Source: Trochalopteron elliotii | Lineage: Eukaryota; Chordata; Aves; Passeriformes; Leiothrichidae | Assembly: GCA_024734555.1 (NCBI GenBank) | Contig: JANPWX010000473.1 | Location: 595,164-659,163, forward strand | Direction: 5' to 3' | DNA length: 64,000 nucleotides | Shown here: positions 12,432 to 25,315 of the stretch, piece after piece | Layout: the number at the start of each line of letters is the position of its first letter | Position numbering within the stretch: the first letter of the stretch is position 1 | Translations under genes and position numbers: made by a program | Notes under the pieces: generated by a model | The model's input: the letters and a program-made list of their open reading frames with translations, nothing else | Told to the model about the DNA's origin: nothing | The model's database searches: none

Positions 12432-14764
12432 TTCACAGGCACTGGCCTTTCAAACAGAAGCATCATGCTGAATTGTGCATTGAAAACCTTAGATAATCAG
12501 AATTTTGTAGCAGCTGACCTTACAACATGGGCAATTAAATCTTTCTGTCTGAGGTTAGGTCAGGAAGAATTTCTGCCCATTTACAGTAATCTAGGTTTTT
12601 CTTTTGTTGCTGTTCTTAGCTATCCTTTTAAAGAGGTATTAATCATTTCTGGAGGTGTGGTATGTAAGTTAATTTAAAAGTTGCTCTGTCTTTTTTTTTT
12701 CTCTTCAAGTGACAAGAAGGTGAATATCAGCTTGAGCAAAGATGTTATTCTAGTTGGAATAAATAGTGGGGGTGGAGGGGGTTCTGACTTTGGTATCACA
12801 GCTTTCACTTTGGTCCTAATAATATTGCACTTTCTTCTCACCTCACTCTAGTGGTTATACTTCAGGTGAATTCATTTTTATTTCAGAAAAAGCTGACAAG
12901 AAAGGGCAAACTTTGCAAACGAAAAGCAACTGCTAGTTTTGATATTCTGTCCCAGCAACTAGATTTTTTTTTCATTAGTGTGGTGATTCCTTAAAACAGC
13001 TGCCTTCAAGGCAGCAGAGCAGCACAGGGAGCTAGCTCCCTGGGCTCTGAGCACAAGATCTGTGTTGTGCTGCTGCTCTGTGGCTGCTGGCCAGACACAC
13101 TGTGCCTGGGGAGCTGTGCAGGGGGAAAGGCTGGTGCTAAAACTCCAAGTGAAGTCTGCACACTGTGGTTTCTGTGCTTGATTTCTCAAATATGCAATGG
13201 GGTTGCTGAAAGTAGGCAGATGAGTCCGTCCTGCAAATTGTGGTGTGAAAAATTTCACTTGTTACAAGGAGCTCCCCTGAATGAATGTCAGTAATTGTGT
13301 TTGTGGAAACATGGTCTTGGATCTCCTTCCGCTCCCTTGCTGTGTTTTCACTATTCACATCTACTCTCTTACATTTTTTAATGGGGATTTTATTTAATCA
13401 TATGTAACATGCCACTAATCCTTTGTGTAAAATTTTACTACCTCTAAAGAGGGTGTTACTTTGTAACACCCTCTTTTTTTGGGGTCCAGAGCTTATTTCC
13501 ATTGACTTCTGTGAGCATTTTGTCTAGTCTTTCTGATTCCACCTTTATGGATTTCCAATCTTTTAGTATCATTGTCATTAATGAAATGTATTTTTCAATA
13601 ATACTTCGGTAAATGTCTTGTCAATATTCACCTCAATTAAATCTTGATCCACTTTAAATCACTGGGCAGACCTCTCCTCATTTCAGTGGGAGATGAATTC
13701 GCAGTCTCTGTAAATGAGTGTCAGATCTGGGATGAGAAGACAGAGGAACGTTGTTCCCCCTGCCACCCCAGGATAAACAGGGAGATTGTTTTGATATATT
13801 TTGCAGTCAAGCAAAAGTTTAAACCTTGTATAAACCTTGCCTTGTGTGCCTGGTGTTCTCCAGCTGAAGAAAGCCATTGTGCCTGTAGAGGTTTTGGTAA
13901 ACACATACCTTAAGGTTAAATGGTAGATTATAAAACACAGAGAATGGCAAAAGTGTATTTACCCATGTGCACAGCATACAGTAGCTCTTGTGAGACAGCA
14001 CACTGACCCAGGAGGCTTTGGGAAAAGGAATGGATTGCAGTGGCTGTGCAATATGGATACTGCAAAGAGAAGTGTGTCTGGATGTGAATGGGACTGCACT
14101 AACAGGCTGCAGGGATTTTCACTCTGGAAGTGCCAAAGGAGACTCTTTTGGCTATGAAGTAGTATCTGATTTTGGTATCATGCTATAAAACATGGCACTT
14201 ATTATAAATAAATGTACTGTTCATCATAATGAACTATCAAATAATTACCCTATGTGAACTGCTTTTCATAATTTAGTATCTTTAAATATGCTAAAACGTA
14301 TATCTGCTTCCATGAATACTGTGAGCTGAAGCCCCTGATAATTAAGTCATTTTGTCTTTGGGAAGAATAGAATTACCATCTAAAATATTTATAGGAAATA
14401 TTTCAATGACTGTACGAAGTTCACTTTGAAATCACCATTTCCTATAGCTTGAGTTCAGCAGCAGTTAAAATATCTTTGCATAACACCAGAAGAAGCTAAA
14501 AGTGTTATTGGTCTCTTATTTTATCATAAATTCTATTGTCAATGATAAAATTCCCAAATGTACCAAATAGAGAAGAGAGGAGAAGGAGAGCAGAAAAGAG
14601 ACACTAGATTTTTGAATAAAGAAAATGGCTGATTAGTAAAGTTTGGGATTGAAATGTAGAAAAGTTGAGAAAAAAACTAAGATGACCAGAAGTTTCGGTG
14701 CTGAGCTACAAAATTGGCCTAGAACTCACTAGATGCATTTTTCAGCCCTAGATAACTTTCTGAC

Positions 14765-14842
14765 TCTGGTCCTCTGAATCTCATCCAAAGCTCATTGAAG
14801 CCAATAGGATTTTCCCACTGATCTCAGCAGGCTTTAAATCTT
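14765..14842. repeat. Ancient amniote palindromic repeat, copy 1
   Basis: An arm beginning catccaaagctcattgaagcc is mirrored by an imperfect complementary arm, gatctcagcaggctttaaatc, around a short centre. The two arms pair as an inverted repeat. The layout recalls an abundant old amniote repeat in which the words ccattgaagtcaatgg and ggctttggatc are mirrored. A related copy lies at 43131-43198. Confidence 0.5.
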
Positions 14843-16008
14843 GTGTTTGATCATGAAGTTCTTAGACAACAGATGAGAAAAATTTAAATACTCTACTTGG
14901 AATTCTGCCTGACTCAGGACTGCAGATTTACATTGTGGAATACAGCATGCAGGCTCAACCATGTCTCCATCTTGATGCCAGCTTGGGCATCTAAACAGTT
15001 CAGAAAAATATATTGGAGTCTCCAGGCCTGTAAGAATTTGAAAAAGGCTTTTTCTTTATGCCTACAAAGGGCCCTTCATTGTAGCTGAAGTCTGAAAAGT
15101 CATGTGAATGCTGTGTTTTTCAGCATTTCAGTGTATTATTTAAACAACTTCCTAACATTGAACAGGTTATCTGTTCATTATGCAGATGAAAAAGAAAAGA
15201 TTAAGGATGAAAGTCACCTCCCTCTGAAATCAGTAGCATATGCTCCTCAGTTCTGTAAAGAAAGGGTGTAATTTCAAAAGTTAGTTTGGAAGACAAATTC
15301 TTTCCGATAAAGGCATGGGCAATAAAGTTCCATACTGGAGGACTAAATTGATAGAGTACCCTTCTAATTCTGACTGCTTTTCAGCCATACAGTTACTTGT
15401 TGGAGATGTAAACACAACTATTTGAAACAGTGTGTGAAATTCCTCTGAATTTCTTAAAACCTATCAAAACATTCAATAAATAATTTTAATTCAAAAAGAA
15501 ATTGGTTTTGAATTTCTGCTTGTGTTTGTGATGCAGCCCAATACAATCATGCTTTGGGAAAGGTAAGGGAAACATCTAATCCACACTCCACCTTTATAAT
15601 AAACTGATTTATAATGTGGGTTGTAGAAGAGAGCTTTTTAAGTTAGATTGTGTGGACTTGAAAGCATCCATGCTGAATATTTTATGTGAAGCTTGTTAAG
15701 GGCCCTTGCTAAAATAGCTTAAAAGCAGTATCACAGTTGCCTTCTTATAAGCATTGCACACAAGAAACATGCTGAAGGGTTTTCAGTATTGCCAGAAGTT
15801 GATTTTTAGGTGTCAGATTTTATGTGCTGTATATATATGTGCATGCTCATGTGAACAAACACCTATCTCACCACATTTTTGCAGGAGCTTTATTTTATAT
15901 AATGTATGATGTCCCTTAAGGTACAGTAAATTTGGGGTTGGAGGCTTGATTTTTTTTTCTTTCTTTAAAACTTACAGGGTCAAACTAAGCAAGAGTTCCT
16001 CAGCTCCT

Positions 16009-16230
16009 TATTTTCATTAAAGGAGACCAAAAGCAGCACCTGTAATCCATCCCAGATGCTTTATACAGTAGCCTGTGAACTAATTGTACCCTTTGCAAAA
16101 AGGGCTTGTCTCTCTCTGTTGCCCATATGGGAGCCACTGAAACTGCCTTGCACCAAACATTTGGCTTCTGAACAGCTGAATTTAGCTCCAGTATTAATAG
16201 ACTTGCATGCACTGTACCTAATGAAAACAG
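16009..16230. promoter_or_regulatory. Candidate conserved non-coding element
   Basis: This stretch has no repeat signature and balanced composition. It contains homeodomain-like words (ctaattgta, attaatag) and keeps open frames on both strands. All this suits, but does not prove, purifying selection on a regulatory element. The assignment is inference without alignment. Confidence 0.25.
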
Positions 16231-16469
16231 GTCCTATTTGGTCCTGATGCATTGTAAGAAATAAAGCTACCTCTATAAAGGTATCATGAAAGTGGTGTAA
16301 GCATTGCAAAATGTTAAACACTATGGAAAAATGACTGGCAGCCATTGCTTGTGTTTTAAACAGTTGGCTAATTCTTCTGGCCAAATACACACTGCAATTA
16401 AGCAACTAGGCAGAGCCACAACAGTGAATACTGCTCTCCCTTTTATAAATTCACATTTGTAGGCAGAAG

Positions 16470-16640
16470 TTGAGCTGCTCTAACAATTTGGTGAACAAAG
16501 TTTGGTAGGGCTTCTATGTTTCGGTACACGAAGTGTGTCAGACTAATTCAACATGCCAAATCATCATGCTGATTCCACTGCTTGATTACAATTGCACAGC
16601 ATATTATGCAGCCCCTTGTCTATATGTGTATATAGGTAGA
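16470..16640. promoter_or_regulatory. Candidate conserved non-coding element
   Basis: A repeat-free stretch with clustered motif-like words: actaattca, tgattacaattgc (homeodomain or C/EBP-like) and gcatattatgca. It retains CpG sites in tttcggtacacgaag despite an AT-rich setting. Function is inferred from composition only. Confidence 0.28.
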
Positions 16641-18529
16641 TATGAAAAAATATATGGACTGTGTTGCAGGTAAGTGTGTTTCTGCACACATGCATAGAGG
16701 TACTGGCTTTGTGTGTAGGAGATGTTGAGGCTGTTCCTCTAGTTTTCTGTTTGGTTTTCAAAGCACATTTTGTTCATACCTCCTCAATGAGAACTTTCTG
16801 AGGAAGTTTTTTTAAGCACTGGGGTATTGTATAAACTGAAGTCACCATCCCAGCATCCCACCATCCCTTGTGGTTTTTGTTGTTTTTTTTTTTTTTTGTA
16901 GCAGAGAAATGATAAGCTAAGGAAATGGCTCTGGTGATGGGTCTCCAGGGGGCAGCTGTAATCTCCTGCATCCCTGGAAGAGGAAGGTTTCAGATGGATC
17001 CCACTATGCTCTGAAAGTATATCCCCAAAATATGGTATAACTCAGTTGTGTCATCTCAGTCATGGAAAATTCTGGCCATCTGGGGCCTCGGTTTTGTACT
17101 TTCAAAGAAAAGAGTTGTATAGATTAACTTCTTCAGGGGAATGTAGCCAAAATATGGTGCAGAACTCGATTTTTACCCTACTTTCTACTAAAAGTTTGTT
17201 TCCTAATGCTTATAAAAGACATCATGGTGACCTCTGGGTTTTATTGTGGTAGTCAAAATGATTTCTTCTGATGATAAAAGCAGGAGAAGGCTGAGTAACA
17301 GCTTGTATTAGAGAATGGAAGGCAGCAGGGCCTTATAAAGAGGGTAGCATGCGAAGTTTTAAAGTGGATGCTGCTAATAGAAATGCACCTTTTCATATCT
17401 TCTGTGCTCTCAGAAGCAAAGCAATATCAAAGAGCAGGACAGCAAGAGATGACTTATTGAAAAATAAATCATGGGTGAAATTTTGAGGCCTGACTTGGAT
17501 GAGAGCAGCATTTCACACAGGCTGATCCTGGTGCAGGAAGTTCCTGGGTGGAGGTTGCTGCATACCAATGCTCCCTGCTCCTTTCAGCACCAGACAGAAG
17601 GAGTCACTGCAGGGAGTGGCAGCTCTGCCTGTCTGGTGAGGTGAGGCAAACAGGAGTGGCAGAGTGAGCAGTGACTCAAATGGGAGAGAATAGGCAATAT
17701 CCAGGTGTTAATTGGTAATATAACCCCATCTATTTTTCTTCTACTGGTTGTCAGCTCTATGACATGAACAAGCCTATAGAAAGGAGTTACCTTTTAGAAG
17801 CAGGAGATTATTATTTCACTGCAGCAGGAAAAGGTGGTTTAGCAAAGAGAAACCCTAGTTCACAGTTTGGTCTTGAAGTCGTCCTTAGAACAATTCACTG
17901 TAGTTGATAGAAATACCTAAGTTAAAGTGAGAAATGTTACTGTGTTCTCATTCCCACTGTCACTGTAGGGGTGTCTGTAAGCTCTGAAATCCCTGTGACC
18001 ATGAGGTATCTTCTCTTACAAAAATGTTTTCTGAAGGATGTTTATTTTTTTACCACTACCATCTAGGTCTCAGTCTATTAATCCACATAAAATATGTATT
18101 ATGGCCATGTGACTTAACCTCCTGTATTCCAGGGTGTTTATTGCTGTCAGTATCTGATAACCTGTGGTAATAAAGTAAAAAATATTTGCAAGATTTGACC
18201 CTTAGTGGTGTTTTTTAATAATGTGAGTATACATATACATACGTACAAAGTTTTCTTATCTCATGCTCTATATTTCAACCTGGATGAAGTCACATAAAGA
18301 GCTTCCCCCTGTTACCATCAATAGCTGGGAGTGAGCCAGGAGCCAGGGGCAAAAGTGAATTTTCACATTTGCTAGGCATGGTTCATTGGAAAAAGCAGCT
18401 CTCTTGGTTTCTTGTGCCTTTGCTCATCTGTCATTGTGGCAATGCATAATGACATTTCAAACTGCTAGCATGGAAATAAGATAAAAAGTGTTTGGGACAA
18501 CTGGGAAATTTCATTTAGACAGAATGTCA

Positions 18530-18930
18530 GACCCTAGTCTCCAGTGAAAATACTTTAGGTTCGCCATGTCCAGCTTTGCGATATCATTTGATGTGAAATG
18601 AAATCAGAGGCCAGCCATGAGGAGGAAAGCATTTGAGCCTGTTCAGTTTTAGTTTGTTGTACAATTCTGGTACTCCTGATCGCTGTGCCTTGCAGCAGTA
18701 AGTTACAGTGGATAACCATTTATAGAGGTGTTTTGAAAGCATGATTCCCACAAAAATGTCTTTTAATTCCTTGCCCTGCCTTGAAGTTTGAAAAGTTTGT
18801 TAAATCTCCAAAATCCTTATTGTGGCCCTCACTGTTCCCGTGGATGGAGTCGATGCCGGCTCACAGTGATGTTGCTTTACACAGTAACCTAACACTGATA
18901 TTTCAGGACAAATAGGCACCAGCGTGGCTC
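18530..18930. promoter_or_regulatory. Candidate conserved non-coding element
   Basis: Several CpG dinucleotides survive in otherwise AT-rich intronic DNA (ggttcgcc, tttgcgat, gatcgct, gtcgatgccgg), and no repeat family is recognised. CpG retention outside an island often marks constrained elements. No coding frame spans the segment. Confidence 0.27.
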
Positions 18931-21900
18931 CTGAATGGGTAAGTTACATGTATTCATAAGCTGTTCCATTCATTTCTCTGACATGGAAAAAAGGGTAGGG
19001 CTGCTTTCATCTGGCTGCCAATCCTTTTATCTCTAAAGAATCAAATTTCAGGAAACCTTTCTGCCTAGGTCAGAATTTCAAAGGGTCCTGTAATATTTGA
19101 AAAGTTTAACATCTTAACTCTCGCAATTTTAAGGGGATCATTTCTTTTCCCACTGAGAAGGCAAAACAAAGCAGTCCCCCCAAAACAACAGAGAAACCAA
19201 TAAAAAAACTAAAGCAAAACACAGGTTTGGAGACGTGGGGCTTAGTAAAAATGCATTTAGTGGTACTTCACTTCCTACTATTCAGGACAGTGCATTGTTA
19301 GAGTTGATGCAGTGTTTATACACATTGTGGTTATGGCTGTAGTCAGGGCTATTGTTGAAGGATGTTATACAGACATTTATCATAGTATGTCAGTAAACCC
19401 ATTGTAAAAATGTCCTAGTAGTTAAATGAGGCTTAGATTTAATGAGGCTGTAAGAAAGGACCATTTTTTAATCATACTGTAAATAAGGTTCCTGTAGCAA
19501 TGTCATTGGGATTAACGTGCAGGTTTCCTTTTGTTTCAAAATAAGAGCAATATCTGCATGAAGTTAGGCAGGCATTTTAGGAATTTATGGCCATACTTCA
19601 ACTACACAATGTTTGTAAATGAAGGTGTGATATAACAAAAAATTCAAACCTCCCTTCCAATAAGCTAATAGTACAATATGGGAAATAAAATCCTAACACT
19701 AACAGAATACCATGGTGATGGCTAAGTAATACACTGTCAGCGACTGAAAACCCTCCTCAGTACGTTTTTCAAAAGGTACTCAACATAGTCCCAATTTTTT
19801 GTACTATTCCATTTGTTAATAGTGAACTGACTTAAATGTTTTTTAACACCACTGCCACTGAGAAATATAAAAATGTGGCTCATAACCATTAAGATTTTAC
19901 GTATCAACATTTATGTTCCTTGTAGCTGTGAAAGCAGCCCTCTAAAACTTTAAAAGGTAGTTATTTTAACTACATTTTAGCTTTCTGCATGTGTTTTCAA
20001 TCTAATGTATTTTCTGTGAAGTATAGGGGGTGTGCCTTATGTTTAAAGTAGAAAGCATGAAAATGTAAGGGAAAATATAATTTTGACCATTGAAAAGGGC
20101 ATCGTCAACAGCAGATTAGGATGGGAAGAGTGGCTTTATTGTTCTCCATCTAGTTGATTTACAGCAGGAGTGCACTGTTCTCTTTAAAACTGTAGTTTGA
20201 TGATAAAGCTGTGAGTTTTGCTGTCAGGGAAGCTGTTCCTGCCCTGAACAACCAGTCCTGAGCCCAGTGCTGTCATTCTCCAGTCCCATATTTGGGCTGC
20301 TTGAAGTTTTGTACCCTGTAAAACCAAATAACCAAAAAGATCTTCCCATTTTTTGTCAACAAGGGTGTTATCAGTGGTCTCATCTCAGGCTCATCAGTAC
20401 CAGCAGAAGAGAGCGGTGCCTGTGGCAGGGAGGAACAGGGGAGGCTCAGGAGAGGAGCAGGATGTTTTCTAAGTGGTTTTGCTGACAGAGAAAAACACCT
20501 TTCTGCCAGTGTCTCTCTGTAGATAGAATTGTGCCTGTCCACTTGAAGGGGGCAGCTGTTCCCAGGGGGAAGGCAGGGCCACCCCAGGCTCCTGCCTGTC
20601 CCACGGCCTGCTGAGAGCTCTGGGATGGAGCACAGCAGCCTGGGAGGCTGAGCCACCCCAGTCAGAGGCACAGAACTTGGTTCTGAATCTTCTCATTCCA
20701 ATTCTAGTACTGCTGGCTTTAAGAGGAAGACCCAGACAATGGAGAAAAGAAAAAGAGAATTCAGGATGAGGATATTTGGATCCATGGCAGCAGCCAAACT
20801 CACAATACCTTTTTTTTTCCACGAAGAAAAATTTTGACTCAGCTGGGGACTTCATGCCCTGTTAGTGTCTGAGGTTTCCCTTCAGCAGCATATTTCCTTT
20901 TAGCTGCTTAAACCTTTTTGGGGGCATTGCTAGGGTAGTGATTCCAAGTGCTTTATCCTACAAGAGTAGATTCCTGCAGCTCTCTATTTAGAAGGCTATT
21001 TAATGATAGTTCTCTATTACTTTGGAAATAATGGTGTTGGGGGGGAAAATAATTAAAATGGCTTCAGAAAGTAGTTAATTATGAAGCCTACCATGGCCTG
21101 AAGTATAAAATACATTGCAGTCTGAGAAATCATGTAGGGGAGCATTACTAAAATAATTAATTTAAAATTTTACATATATCACCCACACAGCAAATGCCTT
21201 GGCTGCTGCTAAAATGAATCCAGTGCCCTTCAAAAACTGAGCATCTCTTATATCTCCCACTCACTCCCTTTTAGATATCCTTGTTTTCTTTACTCTGGGC
21301 ATGCATTTTGTGTTAAGAACATCAATTTTGGAGAAAGGCTTTGGGCAAGAAATTAAATCCTCACTGTGTTTATTTTAGCATTATCACTGTGTTTTGTGGG
21401 GCCAGGGCTGAATTCATTGAGTGCCTGATCTGGCACAGGCAAGAGGTGCACAGACCTGACTCCTGCCAGTGCTGTGCTTCCTTCACCTGGTGCATCCTGC
21501 ATGGACCTGGCTCAGGTAGTGTCAGCTCTTTTGCTGGTCTTGGAGCATTTACAGTCCTGACAACTCTCAGAGGGTACTACAAGTGTCTCTCAGAGGCTAT
21601 CAGCAGTGTGCTGGCCTTGTACCACCATGGCCTCCCATCAAGGCAATCCTTTAAGTTCAGCACTCTTGCACCAAATTTAGTTTTTTTCTGTGCCACTGTG
21701 CTTGCCTTGTAGGCAAGCCAGATAGGAATTAAATACTGCAAAGCCTCACCTATAAGTGCAGGAAAATAGCTGGTGGGTTGTGGTATTTGAGGGGAAGGGG
21801 TGTTTGGGTTTGGGGGTGGGTTTTTTTTTCGTTGTTGTTTTTTTTTAAATTTACTTTTGAAGAAACAAGGATGTGTCCTGTGCAGGCTCAGGTTCTGTGC

Positions 21901-22059
21901 TCACACCCAACCCCTACCTGTGCTCAGTAGCTGTCATCTCTGTGTGGTGATTCCTGCCTCTTGTCTGTCTGATTTCTGCTTGGTGCAGGTTCTTGACATC
22001 CAGTGCTTTATCAAACATAGGCTGCTTGGCACCTATTACTACTGATCTCAGCATTGCTA

Positions 22060-22690
22060 ATAAACAGCAACATCAAGGCCATATTTTCTGGTTCTTGTCA
22101 GACCACTGCTTTCCTGGGTGAAATAAAAGTCCCATTAACATGCTCCTCCTCATCGGCTCTGACAGTTTGATTAATTAGGCCCCCTCTTTAGATGACCTCT
22201 GCACTGACACGACAAGGAGGTGAATATAAAATGAATAGTTTGCCCACATAATGGCCTATTGCAAGTTTCAGATTTTTATCAGATCAGACTGAAGTCCAGG
22301 GCCTGTATTAAAACCCCCAGTGTACAGCAATATATGGCTGTGGGTTATGAACTGCAGGCTTTACAGCATGCTTTAGGAATTAAAACCATACCAATCCTAG
22401 CCATCCTGATATATTGACTTCTTCTCTAAGAATTAATCTTTCCTTTACTCTCTTGGCCATACAATACAAATCTAATTCATTTACATTATCAAATAAAATG
22501 ACCTTTTGTTTTCAAAGGATTTTTTATTGCCAGAAAATACAGTATGTTAACTCTGTGGTTATTCAGCCTCCCATAAAATACTAATGTAAAGCCATTATTC
22601 TAGTGCCACTCTATTTAAATGTCAGTCTGCCTTTCTATTATAAACCACCAGTTCATAGGCTGGTAACTCATCAGTAAAAAATTTACTTCA
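22060..22690. promoter_or_regulatory. Candidate conserved intronic enhancer cluster
   Basis: The segment lies immediately before the CR1 at 22797 and is repeat-free for about 600 bp. It contains a gattaattag homeodomain site at about 22169-22178, atcagatc-like GATA words, and a SOX/LEF-like palindrome at 22503-22518 (cttttgttttcaaagg). The texture resembles the conserved non-coding elements that crowd developmental genes of the 11p14-p13-homologous region. This is inference; no alignment was possible. Confidence 0.35.
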
Positions 22691-22796
22691 GCTGAGAACT
22701 TGTAATATGAGCTCACAACTTTTCTCTGAATATATCTTTTTAAAAAATATGAGTATATAATATCCCAAGGGGTGAATGCATAATTGTGAAACTACA

Positions 22797-23215
22797 GCAT
22801 GGCTGGAGCACCTCTCCTGTGGAGACAGGCTGAGAGAGTTGAGGCTGTTCACTCTGGAGAAAAGAAAGCTCCAGGGTGACCTTCCAGCTTTCCAGTACCT
22901 AATGGGGCTGCAAGAGAGCTGGAGAGGGACTTGTACGAGGGTGTGAAGTGACAGGACAAGGGGGAGTGGTTTCAAACAGCAGAAGATAAATTAGGTTTAA
23001 ATTAGGTACTGGGAAGAAATCTTTTACTGTGAGGGTGGTGAGGCCCTGGCACAGCTGCCCAGAGAAGCTGTGGCTGCCCCATCCCTGGAAATGTTCAAGG
23101 CCAGGTTGGATGGGACTCTGAGCAACCTGGTCCTGTGGCAGAGAGTTGGAACTAGGTAGGTTTGAACGTCCCTTCTGACCCAAGCCATTCCATGGTTCTA
23201 TGGATTGTAGCACCA
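22797..23215 (+). mobile_element. CR1 LINE 3' end, ~420 bp
   Basis: This is the longest CR1 3' segment here. It begins at ggctggagcacctctcct, passes through tggagacaggctgagagag, ggctgcaagagagctggag, a gtgaggccctggcacagctg block and ccatccctggaaatgttcaag, and ends near ggttctatggatt, close to the CR1 terminal repeat. The order is complete, with small indels. The 143-codon - strand frame over it is a repeat shadow, not a gene. Confidence 0.93.
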
Positions 23216-25289
23216 GAAACACCAGTTGTTGCCCACTGCATGGTGCCTCTGGCTGGAGCTGCTGCTTTATGGTTCCAGGAGGAGCAGTTTCATCAGCCTT
23301 TTGAACTACATTGAATCCTCTAGGAGGCAACTTGGGCTTTTAATAAAATCTGTAATTTTGACTGGCGGTCACTGAGAACGGCATCTTCCCTGCATCATTT
23401 TTTGCTGTTTGCTTCCACTTAATTATTTTCCATTAACACTCTTGAGAGGAATTAGGTGTGGCCTCAGAGAGATGTGGGGGTCAAATCTTCTTTCCCTCAA
23501 GGTGAGAACTGGGACGAACATGAATAATATTTTGTTGATCAAGTAGCTGACACACATGCAGAAGTTCTGCTACATTGGTATCTAACCATTCTATTATTAG
23601 AAATATTATTCTATTATTATTAGTTTTTTCACCAGAAGAGTCAAATTAACTCTCCTTCAGTCTGTGGTTATCTGCATCTCCCACAAACCTTGTTGAAAGG
23701 ACAACATGAAGGTGAGGAACCTTAAAATTAAATGTTGTGTAAATGACCCAGTTGTCATCAGAGTTCCTTGTTTAATCTTGAGGGCAACAAAAAGAAGTGA
23801 CCCATTGTTTAAACAGATCCGTTTCAGTTAAAATAATGCTCTCTTTACCTCTGTGATGCCAAATGCTCTCTCCTGTCTTTTCAGCTGTTTTTTTGTTTTC
23901 ATGACCCCTATGTTTTTTCCCCGGTCTCTTCTGTCACATTTTTCCCTTTGTGTTCATCTGTTGATCAAGTAACTGCATTACTTTAATTGATTTGCTGAAT
24001 TGGCCCATACATAAGACAACTCCTCCAGGTAATAACCTGAAAACGTTTGCTCACATTACTGTGGCCATGCTTGAGTGCTGCAGCACTTGGAGTTCTCATT
24101 GGTTTGGGAGTGCACTGTGCCATTTCTGCAAGTTGTTTTTCAGTTTCCCTGATACAAGCAGAGCAGCAGGGAATTAATGTTTATTTATACTATACATGTG
24201 TATAAATGTATCCACACACAAGTGCACATGTTGTACACATCAGGTATGGGATTTTCTGTTTCTGTGAACTTCACTTGCAATCAAGTCTCCTGAGGCTTCC
24301 TGAGCTGAGAAGGTGGTGTGATATGTATTTTGAGGTCCATGATCATCCCTTTCCCCAGATGACTTCAGAGAAAACCTTGTTGGTAGAGAGAATTTGGCAA
24401 ATAAGGTAGCAGCGGTTTTTGATGACGACTGGACAGAGCTGGTAACTTTCCCTTCCTGCAGACTCCAAAGCTGGATCACGGTTTTCAGCAAAGGTGAAAT
24501 TCTTAGTATGCCAGATGTTAAACTTCTGCATGAAGCAAGGTCTGTAAAAAATGAAGAAAATGAACCAAACCTGCATAGCTTTCAAATAAAGGACACTTCC
24601 TAAAACTTATAATTGAACAGTAAACCAGTAAATTATGGCTTAAGACCAAGCCGTGATATTTTGTACTGTACCCAAATGCCAACTAAGCATGTATTGTGAC
24701 ACTGGAAACTCAATTTTCATCTGGTTAGTGAGGGTAAGAGTCTTTACATCGAGCTTCAAGAATTAGCTGGAACGGAAGGTAGCACAGACTTCAGACAAAC
24801 AAGAAATGCTGGGAGTATCCTGTGACCTAATTATAACTGTTTCCATTCTTTTCTGTAAATATTTAGAAGATTACGTTACAAGTTCCTACAATTAAATATT
24901 GTGGGCTGTGCATGTCTGGAAGACTTAATACATGTGAGCCTTGTTTGGTTTTCCTAGCAGGCATTCTGGAAAGTTTCAGTTTCTTATTGAGGAATGCTAG
25001 CCAGCATTTTAAGCAAAACATAAATAAAAATAGTGATGATATTTGTAGATAAACAGCACCATCTGGCAATAAGCCATCTCAGTGTCTGATTTTAAGTCAT
25101 TGGAGTAGCTGACAATAATTGAGTTATTGGTAAAGACTAATGGTGAAAATCATGGAGGTCAAAATCTGTGTCTACCATCTGATTGACTTTATGCAAGTTA
25201 CTTAGACATATATTCTGGCAAATTTATTCTTGGGTTAGCCAACCTGGTTCTGCACAGAACCTCTATAAACAGTGCTCTGTCTAGACTGA

Positions 25290-25315
25290 ATTATTTATTT
25301 ATTTAATTATTTATT
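25290..25315. repeat. (TTTA)n short tandem repeat
   Basis: Imperfect ttta units with one interruption form a short AT-only array in the intron. Confidence 0.8.

Noticed and set aside
22899..23330. 143-codon - strand open frame
   Set aside because: It lies mostly on the complement of a clear CR1 3' end, so its translation is repeat-derived.
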